From positions 868,001 through 932,000 of the forward strand of contig JAAXNY010000016.1 of the NCBI GenBank assembly GCA_013420905.1: a DNA stretch of 64,000 bases, written 5' to 3'. Below the pieces are notes generated by a model, which ran no database searches, was not told where the DNA came from, and worked only from the letters and a program-made list of their open reading frames with translations. This DNA is from Collybia mongolica. Lineage: Eukaryota; Basidiomycota; Agaricomycetes; Agaricales; Clitocybaceae. Both the position numbers and the translations under genes were made by a program. The number at the start of each line of letters is the position of its first letter. The first letter of the stretch is position 1. Below, piece by piece: positions 1 through 11,140 of the stretch.

Positions 1-3000
1 GATGGCGCAGGCCTCAGCATCGTCCGAAGTGACATTCCCACAGGGGGCAAGGCCGCTATACAGTGTACCATCCGACCAGACTCTCCAGGCTGAGGTAGCT
101 TGGAGGTCCTCGGACCGCGGGACGGACCCGTTGCATATGATCGCGACTCGCTTTGGGTCGAGCTTAGCTTCGTTGATTCGGTGGGTGAGAACTTTCCCGA
201 AATCAGCAAAAGCCGTCTTCCTCTTCTCCTTCTCTTCTTCGGGTGGAGGGGAGGGTCTGATCTCCACCCTCTCGGCCGCCCAGTCAAGTAATCGACTGCC
301 CGGTTGCGCGAGGGGGAACACTGGGGACGCATCGTCGCTGCATTCCTTTAATCAGGCAAATGAATCCATTATCCCGGATTTGATCCTGCGCCTTTTGGCG
401 TCGGACATGCGACTGACTGACAGGTGTGCCTGTCTGTCAATTAAGTTCCTGACTGCGTGGCTCTTGGCCAAGGTCCGGACACGGTAGTGGCTCCTCTCCA
501 CCAACTTACAGATATGCAAGTGGATGGGCGGGAGGCCTGCGAGGGTCTCCAGGGCCCCTTTCGGGGTGGTCCTGAAGTTGCCTGTGATCCAAAGTGCAGC
601 CTTTCGTTGCATCTTGCGGAGTGCTTCGAGGTGCCCCTTGATGCGGGCCCCATCAACATTCCATAGCCGGCATCCGTACGTCGCAATTGGAAGTACACAA
701 GCCCGATACAGAGTTCTTTTGTGCATGGGTCTTAAGCCCCGTGCCGAGTTTCCAAGCGCTAACAGGGCCCTGCTTGAGGTCAGGGCCTTGTTCGCGTACA
801 TCTCCACGTGCTTCTTGAACGAGAGCGCGCGGTCAAAGTAGAAGCCTAGGTATCTCCAAAGGATGCCCGGTTTCAGAGGTGTGGCCCCTGTATAGGGGGC
901 GTGGCCGAGATCTATGGTCGGATTGTCATCCGACTTCAGAAGGCTGAAATGGAAGCCCTCGGACTTCGCATGTTCTAGGATCAGGCCCATGGCTCTCGTC
1001 ATGAGGAAGATGATGTTGTACGCTCTCTTGAGCATAGCATTGTTGCTTTCCCACGTCTTCGATTGGGATATGATGGTCCCGTCATCGACGTAGGAGATGA
1101 GGTCCAATTCATTCTCGTTCTGTCTATAGAACTCTTTCATGAGAATGGCTAGTACGAGGGCCGACAGGATTGGGGATAGGGCGGAGCCCTGTCCCAGTCC
1201 TACGCTCGAATCGAATGGGGGGGATTCATTGTCCCCCCAAACATATCTGGTCTTGCGACCCACCAGGTACGACCGGAAGAACGCGACTATTTCGGGCGCA
1301 AACCCCTGGCCTTCTAAGATGTTGATCATCACCTCGTGGTTGATCGAGGGGAAGTATTGGGCAAGGTCAAATGCAACCACGCTTGTCTTAACCCCCCTTG
1401 TCCATCCTTCGCGGACAATGTGGGTAAGAAGTACTCTGGCATCTTCGGTGGAGTTTTGGCGGACACCACCGAATTGATTCGGGTGCAGGACTCCCGCCGC
1501 TTGGGCCTCAAACTGCAAGCGGGTGGATAGCATTTCCTCAATAAGCTTGCCTAGCGTGTTTAGGAGCACGATGGGTCTGTAAGACTTAGGAGTGTCGTAC
1601 GTCGCTTTCCCTGGCTTTGGGATGATGACGGTGCGGGAGGCTTTGAAATGTTCCGGCCAGTGCCCGCATGACAGGCATGCGTTCGCCAGCCAGACTATGA
1701 TAGCCTGGGCTTCGGGTCCTACAAGGAGCCGCTTCAAATGCCTCCAGGTGATGTTGTCCGGCCCAGGGGCCGAACTGTTCGAGGTGCCCTGAAGGGCATC
1801 CCTCATCTCCTTGAGGCTAAATTTAGTCCAGCCCCTGGTTTCGGGGGCCTTCCATTGGTCGCCCATTTCAGCCATGTTGGTTGGTCTGTCATGTGCGGAG
1901 TTGAACGTACTGTGGATGGCGTCCCACAGTTCCTCGTTTGTGTTGCAAGGGTTGCCGTTATGGTTGATCGTAACAGCAGCGGGTGTCTTGCGAGGCCCTA
2001 CCCAGTTCATGAGGTCCCATGGCCTCTTAGTGGTGTGAGACACTTCCTCAATGCGCTCATCAAAGAAGACCCTCTTGGCTTGTCTGGTGACCCTCTTTAG
2101 GGTCCTCCAGTCATCACGCTCATTAGTGAACATGGCCATCTCCTTCGCCTCCGTGCAGGTCGCATTCCACCAAGGCTTCGATCGGGCACTTACACGCCCA
2201 GCCTCGGCGAACTTGTCCCACGCGGTCTTGAAGATGGTGGCTATCCGTTCAGTAACATGGTCTATTCCCTCAGCTGACGGTTCCTCCGGCAGCTCAATGG
2301 AGTCTAGGTTAAACCCAATCATCTCGAGAAAATCACTTTCCTCTTCTGATTTGGGCTTAATGCGTTTCTTCCCCTCCATGACATCGTGTCTAATGGGGAG
2401 GACTGTGGTAAGCGGCCTGTGGTCCGAGGCTCCCGCCTCCCCCACACGGACTTCTGCTTGATACGTCCTTGTGTCTTCAAGAAACACAAGGTCTAAGATT
2501 GATTCTCTGAGTTTGTTGTTACGTGGGATATGTGTAGTCACCCTGGCGGGCGGCCCAACTCTCTCGAGACCGATGTCTTGTGTCACCTCCAGTAGGGAGG
2601 TGGCCTTCGGGTTGTTGTCAATCACTTCGGGGTCCCATAACGGGGACGGGCAGTTAAAATCACCACCCATATAACCCACGTCACGGAATCTGTCCCGGTG
2701 ATCGGATATGTGTCTGATGGCGGTTCCCTCGGCATCAGAGTATACGTTGACTATCGTTTTTGGGCCACCAGGGCCCTTTAGCAAAATTGCAATGATGTCT
2801 CTATGAGAGACAATGTCTGGTCTCAACGCAGGCTTAGCGGGCCGGAGCCTGTTGTGCACGTACGTGAGGACACGCGGTCGGGCATTTACATCAATGCCCG
2901 GGGGGGAGAAGCACGTCCACTCCGGGTGGGTCGGCCCCCCGATAACCGGGGCGCCTTCCTTCGCCGTGAGTGACGCAGTGTGTCTAACGACTTTCCAGGG

Positions 3001-3120
3001 GGGTTCCTGGATTAATAGAATGTCCCACTTAAGTTTTTCAGACTCAAGGAGCGATTCAAGCCAAAGTGTATTCTTTGCTACATTCTGACAGTATATGCGC
3101 GCTCTAAACAACTTATTCAT
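1..3120 (-). pseudogene. LINE ORF2: endonuclease, reverse transcriptase, RNase H (one in-frame stop)
   Basis: The frame starts at an ATG at 3120 and is open for 922 codons to a TGA at 352-354. The N-terminal endonuclease shows the catalytic elements IQEPPW, GGDFNCP and SDHRPL. The reverse transcriptase shows the IPKPGK and SYRPI region, an ALSPILSA block and the active site YVDD. After the TGA the same frame stays open to the window edge and encodes an RNase H-like stretch with a DDAEACAI block. The first catalytic position reads CNGS where the family has DGS. So the polyprotein is split by one nonsense codon and the RNase H also looks catalytically altered. Both changes fit C-to-T transitions at CpG. 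The distal part of the RNase H lies outside the window. Confidence 0.88.
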
Positions 3121-5231
3121 TAATGACTAGTTTGCTGAGCGTGGAGATGACGCTCTCCAGCTCGGGGACGGGGTCCTAGAGGTGGGGAAGCGCCAGTGAG
3201 CTTACTAAGGGGGACAATGATGGCGTCACCTACTTTGACAGATTTATACTTAGCCAGGATCCACCCGGCGTTGTATCTCTTCTTCCAGAAGGGGCAGTCC
3301 CTTGAATCCGACGGGTGACCGGCGGTTCGACAGTTGATGCACCTGTCTGGGTGGGGGCACGGCTCGTTACCTGGTGTAGCCGCGATAGGTGGTTTCGCAT
3401 TCGGCTGTGCCTTGCAGCATGAGGCCAGTACGCAATGGAAGTTCTTGGCGTGGTTGCCACCACACTTCTGACAGTGGATGCTTTTGGAAGGACAAGCCGC
3501 CGCTGTAGAGCGGTGCCCCTACCTCCAACAGCGGTTGCACAGGGGCGCCCCAACTCTGGGGGTCGCCTCTGCGAAGCGGAGCCTATGGGTCCCCCACTGG
3601 AATGAGGTTCCCTTGAGTGCTTTAAGATTCAACCCGCCCCTTGAGTCGTATATCTCAAAGAAGAGGTACGCGTTAGACGCGTGACCGGAAGCTTTCACTA
3701 CTCTGGGCGGGACAGAGTGGTAGAATCGGAGAGCCTTTCTCTGTTCGGCATTGCACCGTTGAAGCAGGACGTTGAGTGTGTCTTGCCCAGAGATAGGGAT
3801 TGGTTTGCCATTATCCCCCAGCTTGGGTTCGAGGCCGTAAAAGGGGAAGTCAGTGACCATCATAGAGGATCTGGACGAGCCAGCCTCCACGTAGATCGTG
3901 GCATCCTTGACTTCGGTCTGTCCCGCGTTCCACTGGAACCAGTGGTGGATGACCTTGATGTCGGCCTCGGACGGGATGTTGTCAGCTGTGATAGTAATGC
4001 TACCAAGTGACCGCTCCTCGTGTAGGATCCGGAGTTTGGACTGTGCCTTTGTGAGGGCGTCAGTCAGGGGAGCGCAGCATGGTTTGAGATCCCATGGGAC
4101 TGCAGGAGAAGCAAACACTGTCATCGCTTTGCGTGACAGGCCGTGGGTGGTGGACTTGCGCTTGTTAGGAGCGCTAGGACCGGCTGTTTTTGGTGCGAGC
4201 AGCTCGCTCGCACCCATGACCTGATTCGGGTTTGAGTACGGGAAGGCCTGGGCCAACCTGACTAAACTCTCCTCATGCTGAGTGGTCCTGGCTTTCTTTT
4301 GGTTGGAAGGGCCGGGGGCCAGCGGAGGGGCACCTGCTACTTGCGAATATAGCGGGGCCGGCGGCGCGTACATCCCATTCCTGAAAGGATTATTGTCGGG
4401 GTTACGTCGTTTGGTTTGCTGGAACGTGCCGGGGCGTCGAGCACCAGCGGGGTCCAAGCTGCGATGAGCGAAAGACCGGTGCCTTGATGGGTTAGGCAGC
4501 TGGCCGGGAGGGACTTTAGGAGGAGGGAACTTGGCGTGGTGGGCCTGGCGTTCCTCCGCAAGGGCAGTGCGAATGGAGGTCGCGACACTTTCCATGAACG
4601 TCCATGTCGAGGACTGGGGGTCCAAGCCACGGAGAGAGTTCCTGACAAACCCATGTTTGACCAGGCTACGGATCAGATGACCTGAGGCCTCAACGAGACC
4701 GTCAGATTCTGATGTGTTCCACATCTTTCCATTTTGCGCACCAAATTCAAGGAAGGAGGCGATCGCGCGCGCTGAGGAAGCAGCGGATTCGGTGTCAGAG
4801 GTCCAAGTCTTTGGATCACGACGGAATTGGAAGGAGTATTGCAAGTTAGCATCATCCCCTTCAGCAAATGCATCCGTGGGGATGCCTGAGACATCAATCA
4901 TCTCGGCATCGTCCGTGGGTGCAGCAGCGCGGCCTTTGCCCTTGGCGGTCCGCTTAACAGTAGAGTCTGCGTTATCAGCAGCCTCGAGTTCAGGGTCCCC
5001 CTCCTCGTCGCTCCCGGCAGGAGAGGGGTGGACAGATGAGAAGTTAGCCCTACTGGGCTTCGTCCTCTGAATGCGTAGAGCCCGCTCCAGAGATTGTCTA
5101 GAGAAGCTAATAGCGGGGGATGGAGATTTCGACGGGGGAGGTCGGAAGACGGTGGCAGGGTCGACCGTCCCTGAGCCCCCGGGGGGGTCGGGAGGGTTAA
5201 GGGGTTTATCTTTAGAGCGAGAGGCAGGCAT
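3120..5231 (-). pseudogene. LINE ORF1: nucleic-acid-binding protein with CCHC knuckles (amber stop inside)
   Basis: The first ATG of this frame is at 5231. The frame is open to a TAG at 3519-3521, then continues open in the same frame to a TAA at 3120-3122. The stop lies inside the first zinc knuckle: CNRC, two residues, the stop, then GH and a Cys further on, matching C-x2-C-x4-H-x6-C. Two more Cys/His clusters follow in the same frame, CQKC...H...C and CINC...H...C. The upstream 570 residues are low complexity and Ser/Pro-rich with an RRM-like core, as in LINE gag-like ORF1 proteins. The terminal TAA overlaps the ORF2 ATG by one base (TAATG). In the last 60 nt another frame also looks protein-like, so the exact C-terminus is uncertain. 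Confidence 0.8.
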
Positions 5232-5290
5232 ACAGTGCAAGAAAGGGTGGGAGCGGGTGGGCTCAACCAGGGAGTAACGGCAGTTTGCAA

Positions 5291-5447
5291 CTTTACTACA
5301 TGTCTAACCTCCTACCAGGTGGTGGTAAGAGATCAAGAAGAGAGGATTCACATGACATGTAAAATCACATGGACATATAAAGTTTCGCATTTGTTTTTCT
5401 AACGGACTCACATATGATTTATTATTTCTATAGGAGTTATATTATTT
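5291..5447. other. Junction between LINE 5' end and truncated resolvase gene
   Basis: An AT-rich stretch with no recognisable coding sequence. It contains candidate acceptor sites (TTCTATAG near 5432 and a CTGCTAAG near 5533 just downstream). It probably holds the remaining intron of the gene at 5448 and the LINE 5' boundary, which I cannot place exactly. Confidence 0.4.
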
Positions 5448-7259
5448 ATGTATTTATACGAACGATTATGTACATTATTTTACTATCTCAATTCACTCTT
5501 TTATTTCTCGCTCTTTCCTTCCCTTGCTGCTAAGTTCAACATTCGTCTCACTCGAGGCGGCATGATCCTTATCGGTTTGATGAAGGGAGGTGATTATCAT
5601 CGAAACGGAATATCAGGCTGCGGAATTACGATTGCGTATGGCCTTGCGCTTTGTGGCTTTGGCGACAGCCTGTATAAAGCTGCCCAGGGTTCCACCCGCC
5701 ATGAACTTGAATGTTTCCTTCCTCAGTGGCGGCGCGACTTAGGGCATGAGCTCCTGACAAACTCTCAACATCACGTTGGTAAAAAGTACCCCAGCTTGGC
5801 CAAAATACCCGACTCGTTCCCAGACATTAACGTGCTACTATCATATGTGAAACCGATGGCCTGGGGAAGTATGGGCAAGGCACACCACTACGGCGTAATC
5901 ACCTGGCGCAAGGAACCAGACATTGGAAAGCTCGCCAGGATCTGTCACAGCAAATTTGGATGGAGGTCCAAAGAGGTGATTGCTGACCGGTTTAGGAGCA
6001 ATATTTGGGACGTCGCTGTGATGCGTATTCTGCGCCGTATGGTCCTTTTCCTGGATGAACAACCACATGAAGGTCCGTCGAAGAAAGGAGCCCGGCCGGT
6101 TGGGGCTTCTCTTGAAACGATACTCAAGTTTTTCACTTCTGCACCTCTGGCGACAGCGAAACCGCCTCCCTCCGGCAATGGTGGGGACGAAGACGAAGAC
6201 GTGCCTCTCTTCGTCAAAATTGTTTCCTCGCGTTCGCATATATCCACTGATAATGTCCTTGAATACCGCCTGGAAATTGCGCCTGCTATGTTAGTCCGCA
6301 TAGCTGAATCAGGGATCAAAGGCCAAGATTTCGATATGCGCCCTGCACATATCGAGGAGGACCATGAAGAGAATATTGAAGGAAATATGGATGAGAAAGC
6401 TGAGGGAAGTGATAAATATAATGAGCACGTTGAGGAGCATGACCGGGGCAAGGGAGGTGCTAGGGTAAAGAAGTCAGTCAAGAATTTACCTGGAGACCCG
6501 AATAAACATGCGTTCGTCTGGGTGCCTGCTTGCATGGTCCGTATTGTGGAGCCTGCACTTGTCGCTGAGTATGAGGCTTGCAGAAACAAGCTGAAGCACA
6601 CCAAAAGAAATTCTGATACAGCCTGTTGCGCACGACAATCTTTCCGCGGACATTCTAGCAAAACCAGCATCCCTATTTTTTCAGGGGCTGAGCTCCCGGG
6701 AAACGCACATGCCTCCAAGTTCAACGCAATTCATGCTCCACCCCATCCTCGACCCCCATCAACGCCACAAGCCGGTATTCGTGATTTAACCCGAAAAAAT
6801 TTCAATGGCCCGAGACAAACAAAAACTGATAATACCAGTCTTAAGTCGTTTTTCGCAAGTGCCAAACCGCCACTGCGTATTGCTGAGCAAGTAAACCCCT
6901 CATTGAATCTGTTGCCAGTGGGCCCACCACGAGTTGATCTGATTAAAGCTCTTGACCATGCATTTACCGATATTGATCAAGGCGCCGGTACCCCATATCA
7001 AAATGGACATGCTAAGCGACATCGCGAGCCGAATTTCCAACCCTCTTCTGGTTCAGACAGTGGCTCCTTGCCTTTGAGAAAATCAGGCCGTTTAACCTCA
7101 CTTCTTGAGCGGGCTTGTGACTCCACTAACTGTAGCATATTCTGCTTCGACTCCAATTTCTATCGCCCTTTTCTCTTCTGCGAAAATACGCTCTATATCA
7201 ATTGCGTCGCCCCTAGCATAGCCATAGGGCCTACGTGCTTCTTCACGCGCCCGATATAA
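5448..7259 (+). pseudogene. GEN1/Yen1-type Holliday junction resolvase, 5'-truncated
   Basis: GEN1/Yen1 enzymes are XPG/Rad2-family nucleases that cut Holliday junctions in the nucleus. Here the recognisable sequence starts at the LTRGGMILIGL block and the helix-hairpin-helix region (GGDY...GISGCGITIAYGLA...GFGDSL). It continues through a GEN1 C-terminal chromo-like region (WVPACMVRIVEPALVAEYE near nucleotide 6520). The XPG-N and XPG-I nuclease core, about the first 200 residues with the catalytic acidic residues, is missing; that place is occupied by the LINE. The first 30-odd residues of the open frame look like intron sequence, so the ATG at 5448 is not a trusted start. The last 50 residues are antisense to the neighbouring BTB gene, suggesting an ancestral stop was lost. 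Possibly a relic, or one half of a gene whose 5' part lies left of the window. Confidence 0.72.
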
Positions 7260-8009
7260 AGCGTGCGCCATGGGATACCCTATCCTTCCCGCTTCTCCCA
7301 GGGATGTCATCTCGGAGCGCGTTACCAACATCTCGTAGCTCGACCGCAACCATTTCCAGACATGGAATTTCTCGGCTAATACCACTCGATCGACGGGGTC
7401 CATCGTGACTCTGGTCAGGTGTTTGATTGCGAGGGCACGGACGGTATTGAAATGCCATTTAGTCGAAAGCTTTAAGACAAAAACCCACTCTTCCGTAGGC
7501 TTGTCAAACGCAGTTTCAAAGTCCCTGTGAATGCGAAATCAGATCGCATCGGTTCGCCTCTCCCTCCTAGTTTATAGACGGCTCACATTGGATACAGGAT
7601 TTTCAAAAACCTTTGGAAATCAAGTTTCAAAACGTCAACTAATACCAACGGTATATCTGCGCTCAAGCCATGTGGATTGTTCTCCTTCATGAACCGATCA
7701 GAGCTTTCCAGAAAATGGTATTTCGGTACGCTGAACAGGACATCTTCAACCTATATCTCTTTTAGCGACGAATCTCTCCGCATTGACATTTTCGTCGTGG
7801 GTTACCTGAAAGCGAATTGACTCGAGGTAATAATTGTTGTCTCTATGGAGAATATTATGTGAGGTCTCGCATACTTTTTCCACTACGACTTCGTCATTAG
7901 ATTGTTTCAGATGTGGAGAAGTCGGCCAACTAGGAATTTGTGATGGTTGGAGGGAAGGTCTCAGAGGGGGATAGGTGAAGAAAGCGCTGAATCCATTCGT
8001 TGCGAACAA
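7098..8009 (-). CDS. BTB/POZ-like domain protein (copy 1)
   Basis: Three exons read in consistent phase: an open exon down to 7806, then 7750-7587, then 7524-7098, with introns of 55 and 62 nt. The protein shows the layout of a BTB-like family common in Agaricomycetes: NYYLESIRFQ, VEDVLFSVPKYHF, DFQRFLKILYPM, WVFVLKLSTKWHFNTVRALAIKHL and DPVDRVVLAEKF. These proteins are usually considered protein-interaction modules; no specific role is known to me. The 5' start is unresolved: the first exon is open to 8009 without an in-frame ATG, so a further upstream exon or a defective start is possible. The last exon overlaps the 3' end of the convergent resolvase fragment by about 160 nt. Paralogous to the next gene. 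Confidence 0.75.
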
Positions 8010-8314
8010 AGTTGACGAGGCGCGTATGGAGGGCTAGACAACACACACGTTATAATGGTTGGCAAGCAATCATAGACGAGCTGGATGAAAATTTTGTGGA
8101 TCCGCCTTTTAAAAGCGTACCGCTCGTCCTGGTGGATCGATGGTTGATGGTAATCACATCACCTCCCATCCCTTATAAGAACTGATTAAACCGTTCTGGG
8201 AGCCATAAGATCGCAACCTCGAATCAAATTACTAGCCACACCAACTCATCCGAATTTTGTGAAGCTAGCTCTTTCGATCCAACATTTAAAGTCGGCTTGC
8301 CTCTAAAGTATTGG

Positions 8315-9066
8315 CTAAGTATACTCGGCGTAAGCTGCCCTTACTTCTTTCAGCTCCACCGAAAACACACCCTCGAGATCGTTTACGTCAAAGCCATATC
8401 CTGATCTCGAGCGCCTCCAATACTCTTCTCGTACATGCCACACTCGAATCGCAGTCGGATATCCAATTTTCCGTGCTTCTTTATCAGTCATCATCGCCTG
8501 CCTCGTTGCCAATTCCTGATAGGCGGCCTGTAACCATTGCGGTATTTTGTATTCCTTCGCTAATATGGTTTTGTCAATCGGGTCTAGCGTCATCTGCGTG
8601 AGTTGATCAATAGCAAGTTTTCGTATGCTAATGAACCGCCACATCGTCGAGAGCTTCAAAATCGAAATCCATTCGTCTTTTGAATGCCTCGGCGGCGGGC
8701 CTATGGCACTATGTCCTGACGTCAGCACTCGCCCAATAATCCGTGACGTCAAGTGATTCCTACAGCGGATACATCATCTTCAGCAATCTTTGAAAATCTA
8801 TTTTGCTAACCCCGTTCAAGAACAGTGGCCTCGTATCGCTTGATCCCTCTCGCTCGCTTTCGAGAGGTTGAGGTAACGAAAGCATATCACTGAACACCTC
8901 GGATTCACGGGCGAACTGATACTGTGGTACTTTAAACAGCGAATTTTCAACCTACGACGGTCTCAACCACGTTATTCCGCCCGTATGTTTCCCTTACCTG
9001 GAAAATAATGGGCTCAAGGTAGTATAGATCATCTCTCTCTGGGAGGTCGGGGTTGTTGTCGAGCAT
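8315..9066 (-). CDS. BTB/POZ-like domain protein (copy 2)
   Basis: Exons 9066-8998, 8951-8764 and 8708-8315 join in phase through introns of 46 and 55 nt. The product begins with the ATG at 9066 and contains YYLEPIIFQ, VENSLFKVPQYQFARESEVFSDM, DFQRLLKMMYPL, DEWISILKLSTMWRF and DPIDKTILAKEYKIPQWL. It ends in a basic linker. Gene structure and intron positions match the upstream copy exactly, so the two are tandem duplicates in the same orientation. The start is plausible but short; an upstream coding exon ending at the CAG just before 9079 cannot be excluded. Function unknown beyond the BTB-type fold inferred from family memory. Confidence 0.8.
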
Positions 9067-11140
9067 CGTGGTATCCACCTGGTCAGGCTACCAGGAAATC
9101 TGGAGTGGATGGGGGAAAAGAGAGAGAATGGTTTAACGATCTTCCATCGTTGACATGAGGCCTTCTACTGTTGGAATCCTCGTGCAAGTTGACACGTTGA
9201 AGCAGAACGTTAGCCTTAGATTATCTTGAGGGCCACTGAGCGTCTATCCGATGAACCATCGGCTTTGGGCGATATGATCCTTTAGTGGTTACAATCACCT
9301 CGACTACTCAGCAGCATGCATTCCATGAACGTTTGATTTGACGCTGGGAATGATAATCATCAGACCCGTATAAATCCGCGGGTGGTCGGAGTCGGGTTGG
9401 CTTGCACATCTTCCGCTTCCACCGAACCCAAGCACGAGGTTTCTGGACTACAGACCACCTCATGACAGAAAGCGCGCGCATTCCAGACCTTTACCGCATA
9501 CATTTAGGAATGCCAAGCCAACTATGGCCAGTTTAATGATGCCATTGCGGCTCAAGTTACCTCCGGGGTGTACATAGGACGAATGTACGTTCAAACAAAA
9601 CGATGCCCCTGATACTTTCAAATGTAGCTGCTGATTGCTTCTGAGAAATTTATATCTGTGCCTTCATCCGTTTTATGTGATATCGCGATGATGGCTATGT
9701 TGTAAGTTGTACACACCAAGTTCGCGCTTCGCTTCGCTACCTCACTGATAGCTTTCGCTCACATTCCACAGCAAAAGCTCCTGTACGACCGCCACATCCT
9801 GTTACCTGTACGTTTTACTCCTTGCGAGCCAAATCGGTGTTTCCTTGGCCACGAAGATCGGGATCCGCAAGTCCTCTAATCTTGCATATCATCTCCAGTA
9901 ACCTCGGACCCCTTATTTGTGATCCGCCTCAATCCCACTAATGACACTCCGACCCGTCGGTGGAACCGAAGAGAGGCGGAACATACGAAAACTATACACA
10001 TACTACATGGCCCGACGAGCCTGTCGAGACTGCTTTGACACAATTGTGATCCACACTCTGATTTCCGTGTATTTTTTTCTCTATGCCGGCCTTGCCGTTA
10101 CGCGGTGAGGTGCCAGAGCGCGCGATACATTCCGTAAACTGACATGTGGCGATTAGTTCGATGTGCAAGATACGATTTATTGAATTAATTTCTTGTTTAG
10201 AGGTTGTCAGCTGACTTCCACATTGGACAAATATCCTCGAAGACATCCTTACGTGGCCTGTCCTCTCCCATGCCGTTTCGACGAATGGGAATATTCGACA
10301 CTAGTAACATTATTTTTTGGACCTCGTGACCCATTTCCGACCCTAAATTTTGGTTTCAATGCAGTGACACTGGCGTTAGGCCTGCCTTTAGAAACCCACA
10401 GAGAGAAAGACATTGCTGGTCAGTAAAGAGTCAGGTACCTGTTTACCACAAACCGTTATGCTGTCAGCTCTGAATACCTCCGTACCTCTTCCTCCCGCCC
10501 TGTCAATTTTACTTTCCTTCTCGGTTAACCCTAAGAACGCGGAATAGATCTCCAACTTGACGATTATGAGAACCGTGTTACAGATAGCGCACGGACCGAT
10601 CTTATTATTTGGTGAGTGTCTTCCAGTGTATAACCAACATTCTAGTAAAATAAACCTGGTCTTCCTCTCCAGTACAACCGAGTGCCAATACTTGGAGTAC
10701 TGGCAACAAGTGTTCGGGGATAAGGCTCAAGCTTGGACGTTGACTCCTTTCGTCGAAAATCCGTGCATCTCCACTAACCATCAAGGTATTGAGCCAAATG
10801 GACCTTAGGCCGTACAACCGAAATGAATCCCAAAAATGGCATTGCATTGCCGTAAAATATGTTCCTCTGGAGATGCAATCGATGACTTGACATCCTCTTG
10901 GTTTCCGGAAAAGTGGAATATACAGGCCTTGGCGAGTCAGGTGGCGATCATTCCACTCCGATGACAAGACTCGACGCACCTCTTCTCCTTTATGCGAAAA
11001 TGAGAGCAATATGTTCGTTTCTTGGAAAAATATTTTATTTTCGGTCGCCGTTATTTCCTTGCCTGAAAACATATAAAAAAAGGTTCGCAATCCAGGATGC
11101 TGACCTCAACTCCTCAACAACCACTTTAAATCGACTCACC
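9067..11140. other. About 2 kb without a recognisable gene
   Basis: I see no conserved coding stretch. Open frames near 9992-10246 (minus), 10557-10808 (plus) and 10605-11090 (minus) have no family resemblance, and the two larger ones overlap each other. The last 100 bases should hold the promoter of the small secreted protein gene at 11141; an AT-rich element (ACATATAAAAAAAGG) lies at about 11070-11083. Confidence 0.5.

Larger units (their letters stand above)
1..5290 (-). mobile_element. Non-LTR (LINE) retrotransposon, Tad1/I-like, decayed
   Basis: Two adjacent open regions on the minus strand have the order expected of a LINE. ORF1 carries CCHC zinc knuckles. ORF2 has an endonuclease/exonuclease domain, a reverse transcriptase and then an RNase H domain. 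The element runs off the left edge, so its 3' end, tail and target-site duplication are not visible. The 5' end lies near 5290, just upstream of a truncated host gene. RNase H after RT fits the Tad1 or I lineages. Both reading frames are almost fully open but each has one in-frame stop, so this copy is probably inactive yet fairly young. Clade assignment is from domain order only. Confidence 0.9.

Noticed and set aside
2..2674. Plus-strand open frames across the LINE
   Set aside because: They lie antisense to the endonuclease/RT/RNase H frame, which has clear motifs.
10557..11090. Overlapping open frames on both strands
   Set aside because: No family signature, no splice partners, and one lacks an ATG start.
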